The notes under the pieces are model-generated. The model worked only from the letters and a program-made list of their open reading frames with translations, did not search any database and was not told where the DNA came from. 64,000 nucleotides of DNA, from NCBI GenBank assembly GCA_000827495.1, contig KN817527.1:465203-529202 (forward strand), written 5' to 3'. Numbering within the stretch: the first letter of the stretch is position 1; each line of letters opens with the position of its first letter. The translations under genes and the position numbers were made by a program. The DNA comes from Hypholoma sublateritium FD-334 SS-4. Taxonomy: Eukaryota; Basidiomycota; Agaricomycetes; Agaricales; Strophariaceae. This document shows positions 55,128 through 64,000 of the stretch, in pieces.

Positions 55128-56579
55128 ATGAACGTCGAAATTAATCTCACCACTGGAAACAGTGCTACGACAGCGCCGCTTGTTCAGCGACTCGGTCATG
55201 ACCTGCTGCTGGAGATCTTCGAATTCAATGCCGACATGTTCCTAGACCCGACAGCGCTAGCGACGACACACATTACGGCCCAGGTGTGCAACTCATGGCG
55301 CACACTGATGCTTGAGACGCCGTCGCTGTGGGGGCACCTCATGGACGTTGACTATTTCTGCAAAATCCGCGCGTCGGTAGACTGGTTCAACGAAATCGTA
55401 CGACGAAGCAGCAGCTCAGTGCTATGGATCAAGGCGGTCCAATATCGTGGTTCCACCAAGCAGCTCGACCGATACCTCTTCAGCCTATTAGCGGCAAGTT
55501 GGCAGAGGGTACAGCGGCTGGTGTTGGCTATTGATCCATCTATGCTGGACCCGTACTCCTCGCCGCGGTGGAGCTGGTTGTACACTCCTGCACAGAATCT
55601 CGAAGAATTCGACGTTGACTTTAGGGGGAAAGCACCAAAGCCGTCCCTTTCTCTGCCTCCTCTATTCGCCAACGAAGCTCCAGTTCTACGTCAATTCAAG
55701 GCGCGTCATTGGCCATTCAACCTTCGTGCTCCTTGGATACGTAACCTCCGCTCCCTGTACATCGGTACCCCATTCACATTGCATCAAGTAATGACCGCTA
55801 TCAGCAAAGCAGAAGACCTGGAAATGCTGCAAATTGACAGTGTCACTGGCAGTACGGCCGTACCCGCACAGTTTCCACATCATGTTCGCCTCCCCAGGCT
55901 CGAGTCCCTAATACTCATGGGAGGCCCGGATACCTGCCCCGTGATCCTCGATAACATCGATCTGCCGCCTGGCTGCTTGTTGACGTACCTCCCAATCGAC
56001 TTCCTCCCTTTGACCTTTTCCGACGCTGTATTCGAGCCAGCGGTGCGTGCGCTCGCCAAGCATGCGCGCCGCTTCTTCAAAGAACAACCTCCCACGCAGC
56101 TCACGCTGCGCTTCATGCACAGCTTCCTTACCTTCCTCGACGGCGTCGCCGCCTCATCCGCCGGATACCACCTCTGGCTCCCTTGCGGGCTAGGCCTTGG
56201 TCCCAAACCTGAGGCAGTCTCCATATTCCTGGCCGAGTTCGCGCTGCCGGAGCTGTCCACGGTTACGGAGATGCAGCTGAGGCTTCCCGCACACATGCCG
56301 ATCCGCGCGCTCGTTGTTTTCTTCGCGTGCCTCCCAGCTGTCGAGACGCTCACCACGGACGACACGAGCGCGGCGTACGTTTTGAATGCCAAGTCTGAGG
56401 ACGCCACCGAGGACGTATTCCCTGCGCTGAAGGCGATCAACCTCGCGGAAGATCAATTCGCTGCCTACGAAGAGGCTGGGGAGCTTTCGGCCATACGCTC
56501 CCTGGTATCCGCGCGCCGTGAAGTCGGGAAGCTTATTGAGGTTTTTAATATTGGACAAGCTCACGAGTGGAGTAGGTGA
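55128..56579 (+). CDS. F-box/LRR-like protein
   Basis: Single exon, 483 residues. An F-box-like N-terminus (about 18-70: LVQRLGHDLLLEIFEF, then AQVCNSWRTLMLETPSLWGHL) is followed by leucine-rich sequence with repeated PxLxxLxL patterns (RLPRLESLILMG, TVTEMQLRLPAH, AVETLTTDD). The start at 55128 follows CATC and gives the full F-box. Probable SCF ubiquitin-ligase substrate receptor; target unknown. A decayed paralogue lies at about 60737-61445. It is divergent from the BTB gene at 53651-54798 and followed by a remnant of another BTB gene. Confidence 0.8.
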   Translation: MNVEINLTTGNSATTAPLVQRLGHDLLLEIFEFNADMFLDPTALATTHITAQVCNSWRTLMLETPSLWGHLMDVDYFCKIRASVDWFNEIVRRSSSSVLWIKAVQYRGSTKQLDRYLFSLLAASWQRVQRLVLAIDPSMLDPYSSPRWSWLYTPAQNLEEFDVDFRGKAPKPSLSLPPLFANEAPVLRQFKARHWPFNLRAPWIRNLRSLYIGTPFTLHQVMTAISKAEDLEMLQIDSVTGSTAVPAQFPHHVRLPRLESLILMGGPDTCPVILDNIDLPPGCLLTYLPIDFLPLTFSDAVFEPAVRALAKHARRFFKEQPPTQLTLRFMHSFLTFLDGVAASSAGYHLWLPCGLGLGPKPEAVSIFLAEFALPELSTVTEMQLRLPAHMPIRALVVFFACLPAVETLTTDDTSAAYVLNAKSEDATEDVFPALKAINLAEDQFAAYEEAGELSAIRSLVSARREVGKLIEVFNIGQAHEWSR

Positions 56580-56754
56580 TGCGTTGGTGGGTCATTCGGG
56601 GTTGAACGAACGTCGCAAAATAACTTTTGTTTTTCCACACCTGTTCGTCGCGAATTGGCGAACGAAGTTAGTTTGTTCGACGATATTGAATCACTAAATC
56701 GAGCCATACTATGCGTGTACAACTCTGCATTTTTTGCTTATATATGGATGATCT

Positions 56755-56905
56755 ATAAAACTTCAAATGAGTGGGAACCTTTTCCCATGCTTCGTTTCTG
56801 CTTGTACGTTCCGTAGGCGGGCTGGATGCCATGGTTCGTGCCTAGTTCGAGCTTCCGAGCTGTTGAAATTACCCCACCTGTCCGGGCTCCAGAATTCAAC
56901 CAAAA
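56755..56905 (-). pseudogene. Remnant of a BTB gene (only both ends left)
   Basis: 56766-56812 matches the 3' coding end of the BTB copy at 61570-62707, and 56816-56905 matches its 5' end and upstream DNA (GTTCGTGCCTAGTTCGAGC). Everything between is deleted. This remnant still has ATG GCA TCC AGC at the start position where the longer copy has ATA. Confidence 0.8.
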
Positions 56906-57183
56906 GCAAGAACAAAACTTGCGAGTTGTTGGTCAGTTGAGGGTTCCAGCCTCCAGGCTCTTGAATAAATTGGACACCACGCCTCTGAATACACTCCTCG
57001 AAGGCCTGAAACGAAGTGAAATACTGTACGACTGTCTACTCATTACACGCACACCTGTCCGAAAGTAATAGAATAACAATCCTCTATCGGCGAGACCACG
57101 CCCTATATATACTATCAACGCGTCGCACCCCCGCCGTCCTACGTACGCTCGCTAAATTCCTAATGATCCGGCAAGGCGCATGT
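56906..57183. other. Spacer
   Basis: 3' side of the auxilin-like gene; no other feature. Confidence 0.3.
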
Positions 57184-60100
57184 CTACTTCTGTCCCGCTT
57201 GGAATGCAATCCACGCCTCGTTCAGTGCGCCGAACACCGCGTTAGCCAGCATACGCTGCTCGACAGTTGCGTTCGACGCATTCAACTGCATCAAGGAAAC
57301 CGTCAGCATGTGTTTCCGAATATGACAGAGCAAATATAGATCAATGAGGGGCATAAGACCACAAACGCACTTTATCAGGATGTACCCGCCCCACCGCCTT
57401 CACGTACGCACGCTTCACCTGCGCCGCACTAACGACCTCGTGAAGACCCTTCACGCGCGCACCCGTGAGTACCGCGTCCCACAGCACCGCGTCGAGGCTG
57501 CACAGCAGGGCGCGGATATTGCCCTCCTTTCCGCCGCGCCACGCTAGCACACGTGCGTCCACTGCGTCCTTCAGCGAAGCGCGCGCTGCGTCGTCCGCAT
57601 CCGCAGCCGCGTTCGCCGCTTGCAGAGCCGCGACCGCCTTTGAGGACCCCGCAGGTGCCGCAGCCTTGGGCGGCGCACGCGGCGTGGGTCTGGGCTTCGC
57701 CGGAGGCTTCACCTGCGCTTGCGCGGTCGACCCGCCGCCGCTAATCATCCCGCGACACCGCCCCCGTCCTCTTGACGCCTCGCTCCGCACTCCGGCGCCC
57801 GCCCACGCACAGCCCGCGAGCACCTCCCAGTCCGCCGTTGCGCCCGACCAGCGCTCGCGCGCCTCGCGGCACTCTGCACGGCGCCGCAGTGCTTTCACAT
57901 ATCCGTCGGCGAGATCCGCGCCGTGTCCTGCGGGGTGCATCCATGCCCCAGTTGCGTCCGCGCGAGCGAGCGACGTAGGGAGCATAGAGGGATCCCACGT
58001 AGGCGGGGGTGCGTCGGCGCCGTCCTTGATTTTGTCCCCAGCGCCGACGACTAACGCAAGCGCCGCAGTGCAGTCTTCGTCTCCACCGCGGTAGTCCCCG
58101 CTCTTCATGCGTGCGAGTGCACGGTTCGTATAAAGCGGTACGCTCAGGAGGTGGCCTCCAGGTAGCGCCGCCAATGCCGCCGTGTATGCGTCTGCGGCGG
58201 CAGCGTACTGCCCGAGTTTGAATGCGTCCGTTCCCGCGATCTTGTGTCGCAGGGCAGTCGCCAGCGCTGTGGAGGTAGCGGTGGGCAGGGCGCGGTCCGG
58301 GACAGATGCGGGTGTGGGTATCGGAATCGAACGCGAGGAAGACGAAGAAAGAGCGGATGCGCCGCGGGTGGGTATGGGTCGTCGTTGAGTAGGTCTGGCG
58401 GCGGCGGGCATTGTTGTAGAGGGTGCAGCGCGCACAGGTACGACTGGCGCGGGCGCGAATAAGTCGACCTCTTCCTCCTCGTGAATGAGCAGCGGCGGTG
58501 GATCCTCTTTCACCCACTCCTCATCGTGCACCCGTGGCTTCATGTCCTTGATCACCTCGTGTTCTTCATCATCCGCAAACCCTCCATGGTCGTCTTTGAA
58601 GCCGCCCACGTCATGTCGCTCCTCCTCATCCGCGCCCACCGCCTCCTGCATCCACTTCGGCCGCCCATCGCCCACACCACGTCCTCTACCACGCCCACCT
58701 AGTGTCCCCGCGCGTCCAGGGCCGTCGTCGGCGCCCACCCCAGCCCGCTCCTCGTAAGCCTTTACCACGCGCTCCTTGCCTTTGCCCCAGAATGCGCTCG
58801 CCTTGCTGAACACGCTCAAGCCGATCTCCGATGCCTGCGCAAGCAGTTTGTCCGCGTGCTCCTGCAGCTCCGCGACGCTGGGCGCCGAGCCGGACTGCTG
58901 CCGCTCCATGCGCTCGAGTCGCTCGCGCTCGCGCTCTTTCTGTCCTTTTGGCGCACCGCGTGGGCGGGGTGGCGCAGGCGCTGCGCCTCGGGGTGCAGAG
59001 ACCGGCGTAGGTGTGGATGTAGATGTGGATGAACCTGAAAGCAAGCTTTCCAGTGCAGCGGCGACGTCGAGCCCGCCGGGCGTCTGGGCCAGGGCGGTAC
59101 GCGCCTGCGTGACGGAAAAGCCCATCTCGACGATCTGGCCGAGAATGTGCGGGGGAGGAGAGGGAACACGGGCTACGCTGGTATCCGCAGTCGGTCGTGC
59201 GTTCGTTCCAGGTGCGCGCGAGCGACGAGGCTCTGCTGGAGGTGAGCCAAATGCACCGAGGATATCGTCCTCGTGGTCGTGATCGTCGCCACTGGCAAGC
59301 AAGTTGTCCCCGCCGTCTTCGTCATCAGAAATATCCAACAGCCCGCGACTACGCCCTTGTGCCGGACGATTCTGTCGCTCCCGCTCTGCGGCCACGCGGT
59401 CCTCGCGCCCGCCAAAATCAAAGGTCTCATTGACGGGGGCGACTTTCTTCTTGTGGCCTGCATGCACCCCCGCCGGTGAGTCGGACTGCGCGCGAGCCAT
59501 GCCATCGTTCCGCCTGGTCCCGTGGGCCGGTGAGGGGTCGGAGAACGCCTCGAGATCCCACAGGCTCTTTGCGGTGGTCGTCCGTGGCCGAGGCGCGGGT
59601 GTGGATGATGAGCCAGATAAGAGGCTTTCGAGTGCTGCAGGCACATTCGTTCCTCCTTCTGTGGCAGCGAGGGCGGAGCGCGCCTGATCTGTGGAGAAAC
59701 CCATTTGCACAATCTGGGCGAGGGCGTCTGGGGTCGGGGATGGTTGTTTTCCACGCCTTGGGGCGCCTGACGGGCGGGGAGGCGGGGCAGCGGGCGCACC
59801 GAATATGTCATCGTTTGTCGTCCCGCTCTGACTCGTGGTCGCAGGAGCACTACCAAAGTCGGCGAGGCCCCAGTCGTCCACGTCGTCGACCTTGATATGC
59901 GCAGCAACAGGCGGTGGGGTCGAAGCGTTCAGTCCTCCCCCTATCAGTGCATCGAGGCCAGCCCACGCCCCGCCGTCCGCCGCCGCCGGCTTGGTTTCCC
60001 CAGCTGCTGCCAGGGGTGCCTCCCGCCCGCGCCCCTTCCCCTCCTGGGCCAGTCTTGCGGCCAGCGTCATATTTGCTTCCTTCCCCGCAGATGAGGCGAA

Positions 60101-60454
60101 GAGATCCCCAAATGCATCCCCACTGTTCGCTTTGCTCACGGGCTGCGAGTATGCCTGCTCCGGAGGCTGCGGAGTCTGTCGCGAGGATGATGATCGAGGT
60201 GGTCCTGACGGTGTCATCGCGCGCGATGAGGGCGCCGAGGCGGTCAGGCCTGACCCGTACCGCGTACCCGAACTCGAAGTTGGGCCCGCACTGGCGAGCA
60301 GAGCAAATACGTCAGGTTTGTTACTGGAATAGGGCTTATTGGCAAGAGTTTGTGGTCCTGATGAAGAGGACGAGGCTCCGGAGAGGGTCTGGGGCTTCGG
60401 TTTTGGAGGTAGCGGCGCCGTTGTCGACCACAGGTCCGCGAAGGAGTCCGACAT
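57184..60454 (-). CDS. Auxilin-like J-domain protein (SWA2 type)
   Basis: Two exons (60454-57371 and 57285-57184, phase 0) encode 1061 residues starting MSDSFADLW. In order: a disordered S/P/T-rich N-terminus with DPF-like and acidic clathrin/adaptor-type motifs; two UBA domains (about 242-283 IVQMGFSTDQARSALAATEGG; about 434-472 IVEMGFSVTQARTALAQTPGG); a TPR region (about 735-800, AFKLGQYAAAADAYTAAL and YTNRALARMKSGDY); and a C-terminal J domain with HPDK directly before the intron, ending VEQRMLANAVFGALNEAW. Auxilins recruit Hsp70 to strip clathrin coats from vesicles. Yeast Swa2 has one UBA, a TPR and a J domain, so the second UBA here is a duplication. An upstream in-frame ATG at 60766 is not favoured. 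Confidence 0.9.
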
Positions 60455-60736
60455 TTGGTGATGTGCAAGCGTTTCGGAGGCTGAGCTCTTCCTAATGCAG
60501 CGTCGGTAAGAAATGCTTATGGAGAGGAATAAGGTATACTCGTCGTCGTTGCCGTCGTTAATGATTGTCGTGCGCACTGCGCAACGCCCATCGATAGACG
60601 TGAATGCAATTGACCCGAAACACGTGCTGGAAATATCACGGGATATGTGTTCGCGATCCAGGCGCGTCCGGACTCCGCGCGGCAGCCGGCTGCAGATGCC
60701 AGACACCGCGCTCCAACCGCGCGCCCACGATGAACA
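60455..60736. other. Auxilin upstream region
   Basis: Likely promoter. No certain motif. Confidence 0.35.
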
Positions 60737-61445
60737 GCAGACCTGCTGCTCGAGATTTTCGAACACAATGCAGACATATTCCTAGACCCGACAGCGCTAG
60801 CGACGACACACATTACGGCCCAGGTATGCAACTCATGGCGCTATCTCTGCAAAATCCGCGCGTCGGTCGACTGGTTCAACGAGATCGTATGACGTGGCTC
60901 AATGCTATGGATCAAGGCGCTTCAATATCGTGCTCCCAAGCTCGACCGATACCTCTTCATCATATTAGCGGCAAGTTTGCAGAGGTACAGCGGCTGCTGT
61001 TGACCATTGATCCATCTCTGCTGGACCCGTACTCCTCGCCGCGGCTCCTGCACAGAATCTATAAGTATTCGACGTGGTCGAGTTCGCGCTGCCGGAGCTG
61101 TCACCAGAGCTGTCCACGGTTACGGAGATGCAGCTGAGGCTTCCCGCACACACGCCGATAGGCCCGCTTGCTGTTTTCTTCGCGTGCCTCCCAGCTGTCG
61201 AGACGCTCACCACGGACGACACGAGCGCGGCGTACATCTTGAATGCCAAGTCTGAGGACGCCTCCGAGGATGTATTCCCTGCGCTGAAGGCGATCAACCT
61301 CGCGGAAGATCAATTCGCTGCCTACGAAGAGGCTGGGAGCTTTCGGTCATATGTGCCCTTGTATCGGCGCGCCATGAAGTCGGGAAACTCACCGAGGTTC
61401 GTAATATCGGACAAGCTGACGAGTGGAGTAGCTCATGCATTGGTT
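60737..61445 (+). pseudogene. Decayed F-box gene (paralogue of 55128-56579)
   Basis: Begins inside the F-box with DLLLEIF-like sequence, reads LDPTALATTHITAQVCNSWR, then loses DNA repeatedly. It has an in-frame TGA at about 60888, a missing centre of over 500 nt, and then a well-kept C-terminal block (TVTEMQLRLPAH, AVETLTTDDTSAAYILNAK, AINLAEDQFAAYEEAG). Similarity continues past the stop position of the intact gene, so the block was duplicated at DNA level. No start codon remains. Confidence 0.85.
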
Positions 61446-61569
61446 CATTTGGGATACCGTCGAGGTCGCAAAATATTTATCGTTTGTCCCCGTTTTGCTC
61501 ATTCACGGGCTGGCACCAGTTTAACTATACATATACAACTCTGCTTTTTTTGGAAGCTACTCTATTCAT

Positions 61570-62707
61570 CTACGAAACCTTGAAGGTCTGATCTAACTGT
61601 AACAGGATGGGCAGCCCTTCCCATGCCTCGTTTCTGCCGTTGTCGAATGCGCTGTCTAACTGATATTTGCACTCAGTGCATAATGGTGGTTTGCAAGGCT
61701 CTTCCGAGTCGGTCCAAATTTCATCGATACCTTGATGAAATTGAAAACTTTCGTTTTTTGCTAGTTCGAGGAGAAGCACTAGAAGATCCGGGAAAATCTT
61801 TGAGCAGATATCTTCGCAGCCATAATCGGGAATTTGATATTCTCTGAATGGGTAGCCATATTCGCCGGGTTTTTCGAGGTGACCTGCGACTCTGTGCAAA
61901 AAGTCTGGCAAAAAGGTCATCCGGCCACGTAGACAGTCATGCATCGCCTGAGGCCCCAGAATTGTTACTAAAGGCTGGCCATCTTTCCGGCGCTGGATTC
62001 CTGATAAGATGGATTCCTTTGCAACACTCTGTAAGCCATAGCTATAGCTGTGTAAGGACATGAAACGTACAATAGTATAGTTCCGCCACAACGAAAGAAA
62101 GGCAGCCGGTAAAATAGATGGAACGTGGCTTTCGTAGGCCAAGTTGATGATATCGAAGATAAAAGCGTTATCTTGGTTGTCGCTTAACCTCGAGACTTCT
62201 CCTTGTCGATTATCCCATTCCTGTAGAGTCGAAGGAAACAAGTGTTGCATATAGTTCAACGCTGTAGACGTGAGAGAGGCTATCTCATATTTGCGCCCTA
62301 TACGCATCATCATTGCCAAGTATGAAGTGTCAACAGACTCTGAATTGAGGCTCATGAGAGGACGGGATCTAAGTACGATTCGATGCAGATCTAGTGGCCA
62401 CAACTCACTGGTACACTCCGTAAAGAAGGGCGCAAAGTTTATCAATGTCCTCTGCTGAATCAGACAGATGGACCACGGGACAGTCGTCTACCATCGGCGC
62501 GTCCGACGGCTGGGGACAGGAAAAGCAATCCTTCATTATTTCTGAATGGAGAGAAAGGACCGAACGGTGTACGCGAAACTGTGTGTCTTGAGCCTGGACG
62601 ACTACATTCCCATCGACGAACCAAAACCGACCACTTCGTTTTACTGGGGCAATTCCATCGTCAGCATCTGAGGTTCGTGGACGTTTTGTAGGAGGGCTGG
62701 ATGCTAT
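61570..62707 (-). pseudogene. BTB/POZ-domain gene, full length but start codon ATA
   Basis: Exons 62707-62409, 62350-62071 and 62016-61570 join in phase over 341 codons. They read SSPPTKRPRT, SGRFWFVDGNVVVQAQ, FRVHRSVLSLHSEIM, CALLYGVYQ, YLAMMMRIGRKYEIASL, IPDYGC-x3-C and LCTEC before WEGLPILLQL. Every paralogue has ATG at the first position (in ATGTC or ATGGC context). Here it is ATA at 62707-62705, preceded by an in-frame TAG, and the next in-frame ATG is about 60 residues in, inside the BTB domain. Otherwise the reading frame is free of stops. So it is either newly inactive or uses a non-AUG start. Confidence 0.6.
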
Positions 62708-63065
62708 GGTTCGTGCCTAGTTCGAGCTTCCGAGCTGTTGAAATTTCCCGACCTATCCAGGCTCCAGGATTCAACCAAAGGTAAGAACAAAACTCGCGAG
62801 TTGTGGCAAAGTTGTGGCCCGGGACAAGTTGATTATTGTCAGGCTGGCCCAAGGCTGGCCGTACTTCCTCCATCACACGTGATCAGCACACGCTTGGGGC
62901 GCTTAATTTTATTAATTTCCCTGGACCATCGACATCTTCGCGTTTATATCAACTGTGTTGGGATTGTCAAATAATTACGTCGTGGTATAGGTGAATTTCA
63001 TGACCATTGAGACGTGGACTTGAAGTGGACATCACTAGACATCACTGGATAAGTGGAAGGGTGTA
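62708..63065. other. Intergenic
   Basis: About 62708-62790 repeats the sequence upstream of the BTB remnant (56830-56905). Otherwise nothing. Confidence 0.4.
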
Positions 63066-63083
63066 TGACGTCAGGTGACGTCA
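63066..63083 (+). promoter_or_regulatory. Two CRE-type palindromes TGACGTCA
   Basis: TGACGTCA at 63066-63073 and again at 63076-63083, ten bases apart and so on the same face of the helix. The palindrome is the classical site of ATF/CREB-family bZIP proteins, which in fungi often drive stress genes. Confidence 0.6.
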
Positions 63084-63088
63084 TAGGC

Positions 63089-63096
63089 TATAAATA
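63089..63096 (+). promoter_or_regulatory. TATA box TATAAATA
   Basis: TATAAATA six bases after the second CRE-type site and about 100 bp before the ATG at 63197, a normal distance. Confidence 0.65.
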
Positions 63097-63196
63097 GGAA
63101 GCTCAATGGCGCATGAAGTAAATTCAGTAAATTCTTGATAAATTCGTCTTTCTTTTTTCTTTCGTTCATTTTCTGCGAAACGACTACACCACCAGG

Positions 63197-64000
63197 ATGG
63201 AAAACACACAGAAAGACTCAGAGACGAACACAAAATCCAGTGATATAAACGTTAAAGAGATCGCTCCCACGACACTGAGCGTACCTCTGGAGGAGACACA
63301 GGGCTCATCAGACTGGGCATCCACGACGCTCGACGCTCTCGGCCCTGTCATAAATACACCATACCCCGCCGACAAGGCGACGGACACAGATGCACCAGAG
63401 GAGTCAACAGTACCAGACGAGGTGAATGCCATTCAACGGAATCGATTGGAAGAGCTGATATCTGACGACATCAACGAGTAGGCCCCGGCAGTGACATACA
63501 TCACCAGCAAGGAGAACCAAGATATACCAGGGGCGTACTTGGGTAGTGCAGAGGAGCTCATACAGGGAGAACCATCGACCTTGTTCCGGGATGCGCAGTA
63601 CGTGCGCGACATGGTGGCGGAGACACTCGACCACGACGCCCAGTACGTGAAGGGTGTCACGGCTGGCGCGTTCGAAAGCGCACGAGGTTACGCGGTGAAG
63701 ACAGGAGAGGCGGTGGGTGGATACCTCCCGCAGAGCGTCGCCGCCTATCTGCGTAAGCACGCTCTTGCACACTCCAATTTCCCTCGCACTGATGACACAC
63801 AGCTGTATCCCCTATAACGTCACAGCTCCAATACACCGACTCTGTGGCGAAGGCTGCGTTACCCACGAGCGAAGAAACAAACAGCGGGGAAGCTCATGAA
63901 GCTACACGGGAAGCGGTGCCGGCTGTAGACGAAGTTGTAGGCCCTTCGAAGACCACAGAAATCGCACTCGCTCCGCCATTCACTGGCGCAGCCGAGGATG
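63197..64000 (+). CDS. LEA-like acidic repeat protein, runs off the window
   Basis: Exons 63197-63421, 63482-63752 and 63803 onward form one open frame to the last base of the window. The protein is acidic and hydrophilic (start MENTQKDSETNTKSSD), with a central amphipathic repeat DAQYVRDMVAETL / DAQYVKGVTAGAF, then GYAVKTGEAVGGYLPQSVAAYL. Such repeats recall late-embryogenesis-abundant or lipid-droplet surface proteins, but I do not recognise a named family. An in-frame TAG at 63479-63481 is the last codon of a 60 nt intron (63422-63481, donor GTGAAT, branch CTGAC, acceptor GAGTAG), so it does not end the protein. The promoter has a TATA box and two CRE-type sites, fitting stress-regulated expression. 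Confidence 0.6.

Noticed and set aside
63479..63481. Nonsense mutation in the LEA-like gene
   Set aside because: A 60 nt intron with good donor, branch and acceptor ends exactly at this TAG and restores one frame.

Overview
The window reads as nuclear DNA of a filamentous basidiomycete, most likely an Agaricomycete (mushroom-forming fungus). The evidence is many short introns (about 46-64 nt, GTRNGT...AG, often with a CTGAC or CTAAC branch site), GC-rich coding exons, and families typical of mushrooms: DUF6534 seven-helix proteins, large F-box/LRR and BTB families, and a STE12 factor with both an STE homeodomain and C2H2 fingers. I cannot place it to genus. All gene models below were built by eye from frame, splice sites and paralogue comparison; no search was run.

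Layout. 0.1-8.5 kb: a multi-exon DUF6534 membrane protein, a DUF952 protein, a broken and an intact BTB gene, and an F-box/LRR gene. 8.7-21.5 kb: a diverged tandem duplication of a roughly 5.4 kb unit, each copy carrying one nine-exon gene of unknown function (11.3-13.2 and 18.5-20.5 kb). The second copy is interrupted by a 2.1 kb GC-rich insert (about 15.0-17.1 kb) flanked by near-identical direct repeats. 23.4-27.4 kb: a complete seven-exon DJ-1/HSP31-type gene and a three-exon gene whose C-terminal half resembles the tail of STE12 without its DNA-binding domains. 28.3-30.5 kb: a deleted and an intact BTB gene, tail to tail. 30.7-32.6 kb: a scrambled pseudogene made of STE12 and HMG-box pieces.

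32.7-37.1 kb: an unusual block with ambiguous bases, bounded by arrays of CCACGCTC units in inverted orientation and carrying a zinc-binding-type gene. 37.1-39.1 kb: a multi-pass membrane/ankyrin gene built by tandem duplication of whole exon-intron units. 40-41.4 kb: a STE12 scrap and short tandem duplications. 41.8-45.6 kb: the intact STE12 gene. 45.6-52.1 kb: a gene-free stretch with long internal repeats. 52.1-62.7 kb: three BTB genes, one intact and one decayed F-box gene, and an auxilin-like J-protein between two reciprocally damaged copies of an F-box + BTB block. 63.2 kb to the end: an LEA-like gene with a CRE/TATA promoter, running off the window.

Two themes join the region. First, BTB genes (candidate Cul3 adaptors) repeatedly sit beside F-box genes (Cul1/SCF adaptors) and are being duplicated and lost together. 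Second, STE12, the transcription factor of the pheromone/filamentation MAPK pathway, has shed several fragments within 20 kb, including one apparently live chimera.
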